A stretch of DNA of 5,462 bases from Lachnospiraceae bacterium. GTDB lineage: Bacteria > Bacillota > Clostridia > Lachnospirales > Lachnospiraceae. The notes beneath the pieces were generated by a model. It was not told the DNA's origin. It was given only the letters and a program-made list of their open reading frames with translations, and did no database searches. Position 1 is the stretch's first letter; each line of letters begins with the position of its first letter. The position numbers and the translations under genes are program-made. This document shows, in pieces, positions 5,141 to 5,462 of the stretch. The stretch spans positions 1 to 5,462 of the forward strand of contig JAFVAA010000792.1 of the NCBI GenBank assembly GCA_017476305.1, written 5' to 3'.

Positions 5141-5462
5141 ATGAAGCATCATTTAAAAGACAAGGAAGAAGAAGTGCTCTATAAGCATTTCAAAGATTTG
5201 ATTCAGGCTTCCTATCAGCGGATGATTCCGACATATAGTCATTTCGCCGGTATTCATGAGCTTTCTTTGGGGTTTCTGGCATTGGAGGAGTTCTATGGGA
5301 AGGGCAGATTTTATGAGGGTGTGCATTACAGTCTGTTTGGTGGATATGAAGATGCCGAACGAAAGGTCTTCTGTTTTATGAATGAAGAGCAGGGATTTCC
5401 TGTGACAGAAGAAGATTTTCCAATCAGGTGTGTTCGGATCTCGCCTGTAAATAAAAAGTTTG
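5141..5462 (+). CDS. ylmH: YlmH-type S4-domain RNA-binding protein, N-terminal part (cut by window end)
   Basis: The frame opens at the ATG at 5141, after AAGGGGG (5131-5137), which pairs with the anti-Shine-Dalgarno allowing one G-U but is only three bases from the start. It runs open to the window end (107 codons). MKHHLKDKEEEVLYKHFKDL, then SLFGGYEDAERKVFCF (64-79) and EEDFPIRCVRIS match the N-terminal region of YlmH proteins, where FGGYxxAERK is a hallmark. The S4 RNA-binding domain expected at the C-terminus lies beyond the window. YlmH proteins bind RNA and ribosomal particles and have been connected with ribosome rescue and division-cluster function. It begins 13 nt after yggT and is clearly part of the same operon. 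Confidence 0.88.
   Translation, partial: MKHHLKDKEEEVLYKHFKDLIQASYQRMIPTYSHFAGIHELSLGFLALEEFYGKGRFYEGVHYSLFGGYEDAERKVFCFMNEEQGFPVTEEDFPIRCVRISPVNKKF

Overview
The window looks like a chromosomal segment of a low-to-moderate-GC Gram-positive anaerobe, most likely a Clostridia/Lachnospiraceae member. The evidence is strong AGGAGG-type ribosome sites, SigA-like promoters, a SleB-type cell-wall hydrolase, and a yggS-sepF-yggT-ylmH block typical of Bacillota. All supported genes lie on the + strand. The genus-level assignment is inference from protein style and gene order.

Left part (1-714): the 3' two thirds of a histidine-biosynthesis isomerase, hisA, of the 'eukaryotic' (yeast HIS6-like) type. 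It is cut by the window edge and interrupted by one in-frame TGA at 372-374, with well-conserved sequence on both sides in the same frame. An AT-rich spacer follows and ends in an intrinsic terminator (680-714).

Middle part (715-1966): a monocistronic gene with a near-consensus promoter, a signal peptide, eleven Lys-rich pentapeptide repeats and a C-terminal SleB/Hydrolase_2 domain, closed by a strong terminator. Between it and the next promoter lie two strikingly perfect inverted repeats: 22-bp arms around a 22-nt loop, and 13-bp arms around a 10-nt loop. Neither has a terminator U-tract. They are the least explained structures in the window.

Right part (1967-5462): a promoter leads into a membrane-anchored HlyD/RND-adaptor-like protein. 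Next come yggS (PLP homeostasis), sepF (FtsZ membrane anchor), yggT/ylmG (small membrane protein) and the 5' part of ylmH (S4-domain RNA-binding protein, cut by the window end). The order matches the B. subtilis ylmE-sepF-ylmG-ylmH cluster, with the adaptor-like gene in the position just upstream where ylmD sits in Bacillus. The last four genes are tightly spaced (58, 1 and 13 nt), and no terminator is visible after the adaptor gene, so all five may be co-transcribed. The theme is the cell envelope and division. No mobile element, CRISPR array, tRNA or rRNA is visible.
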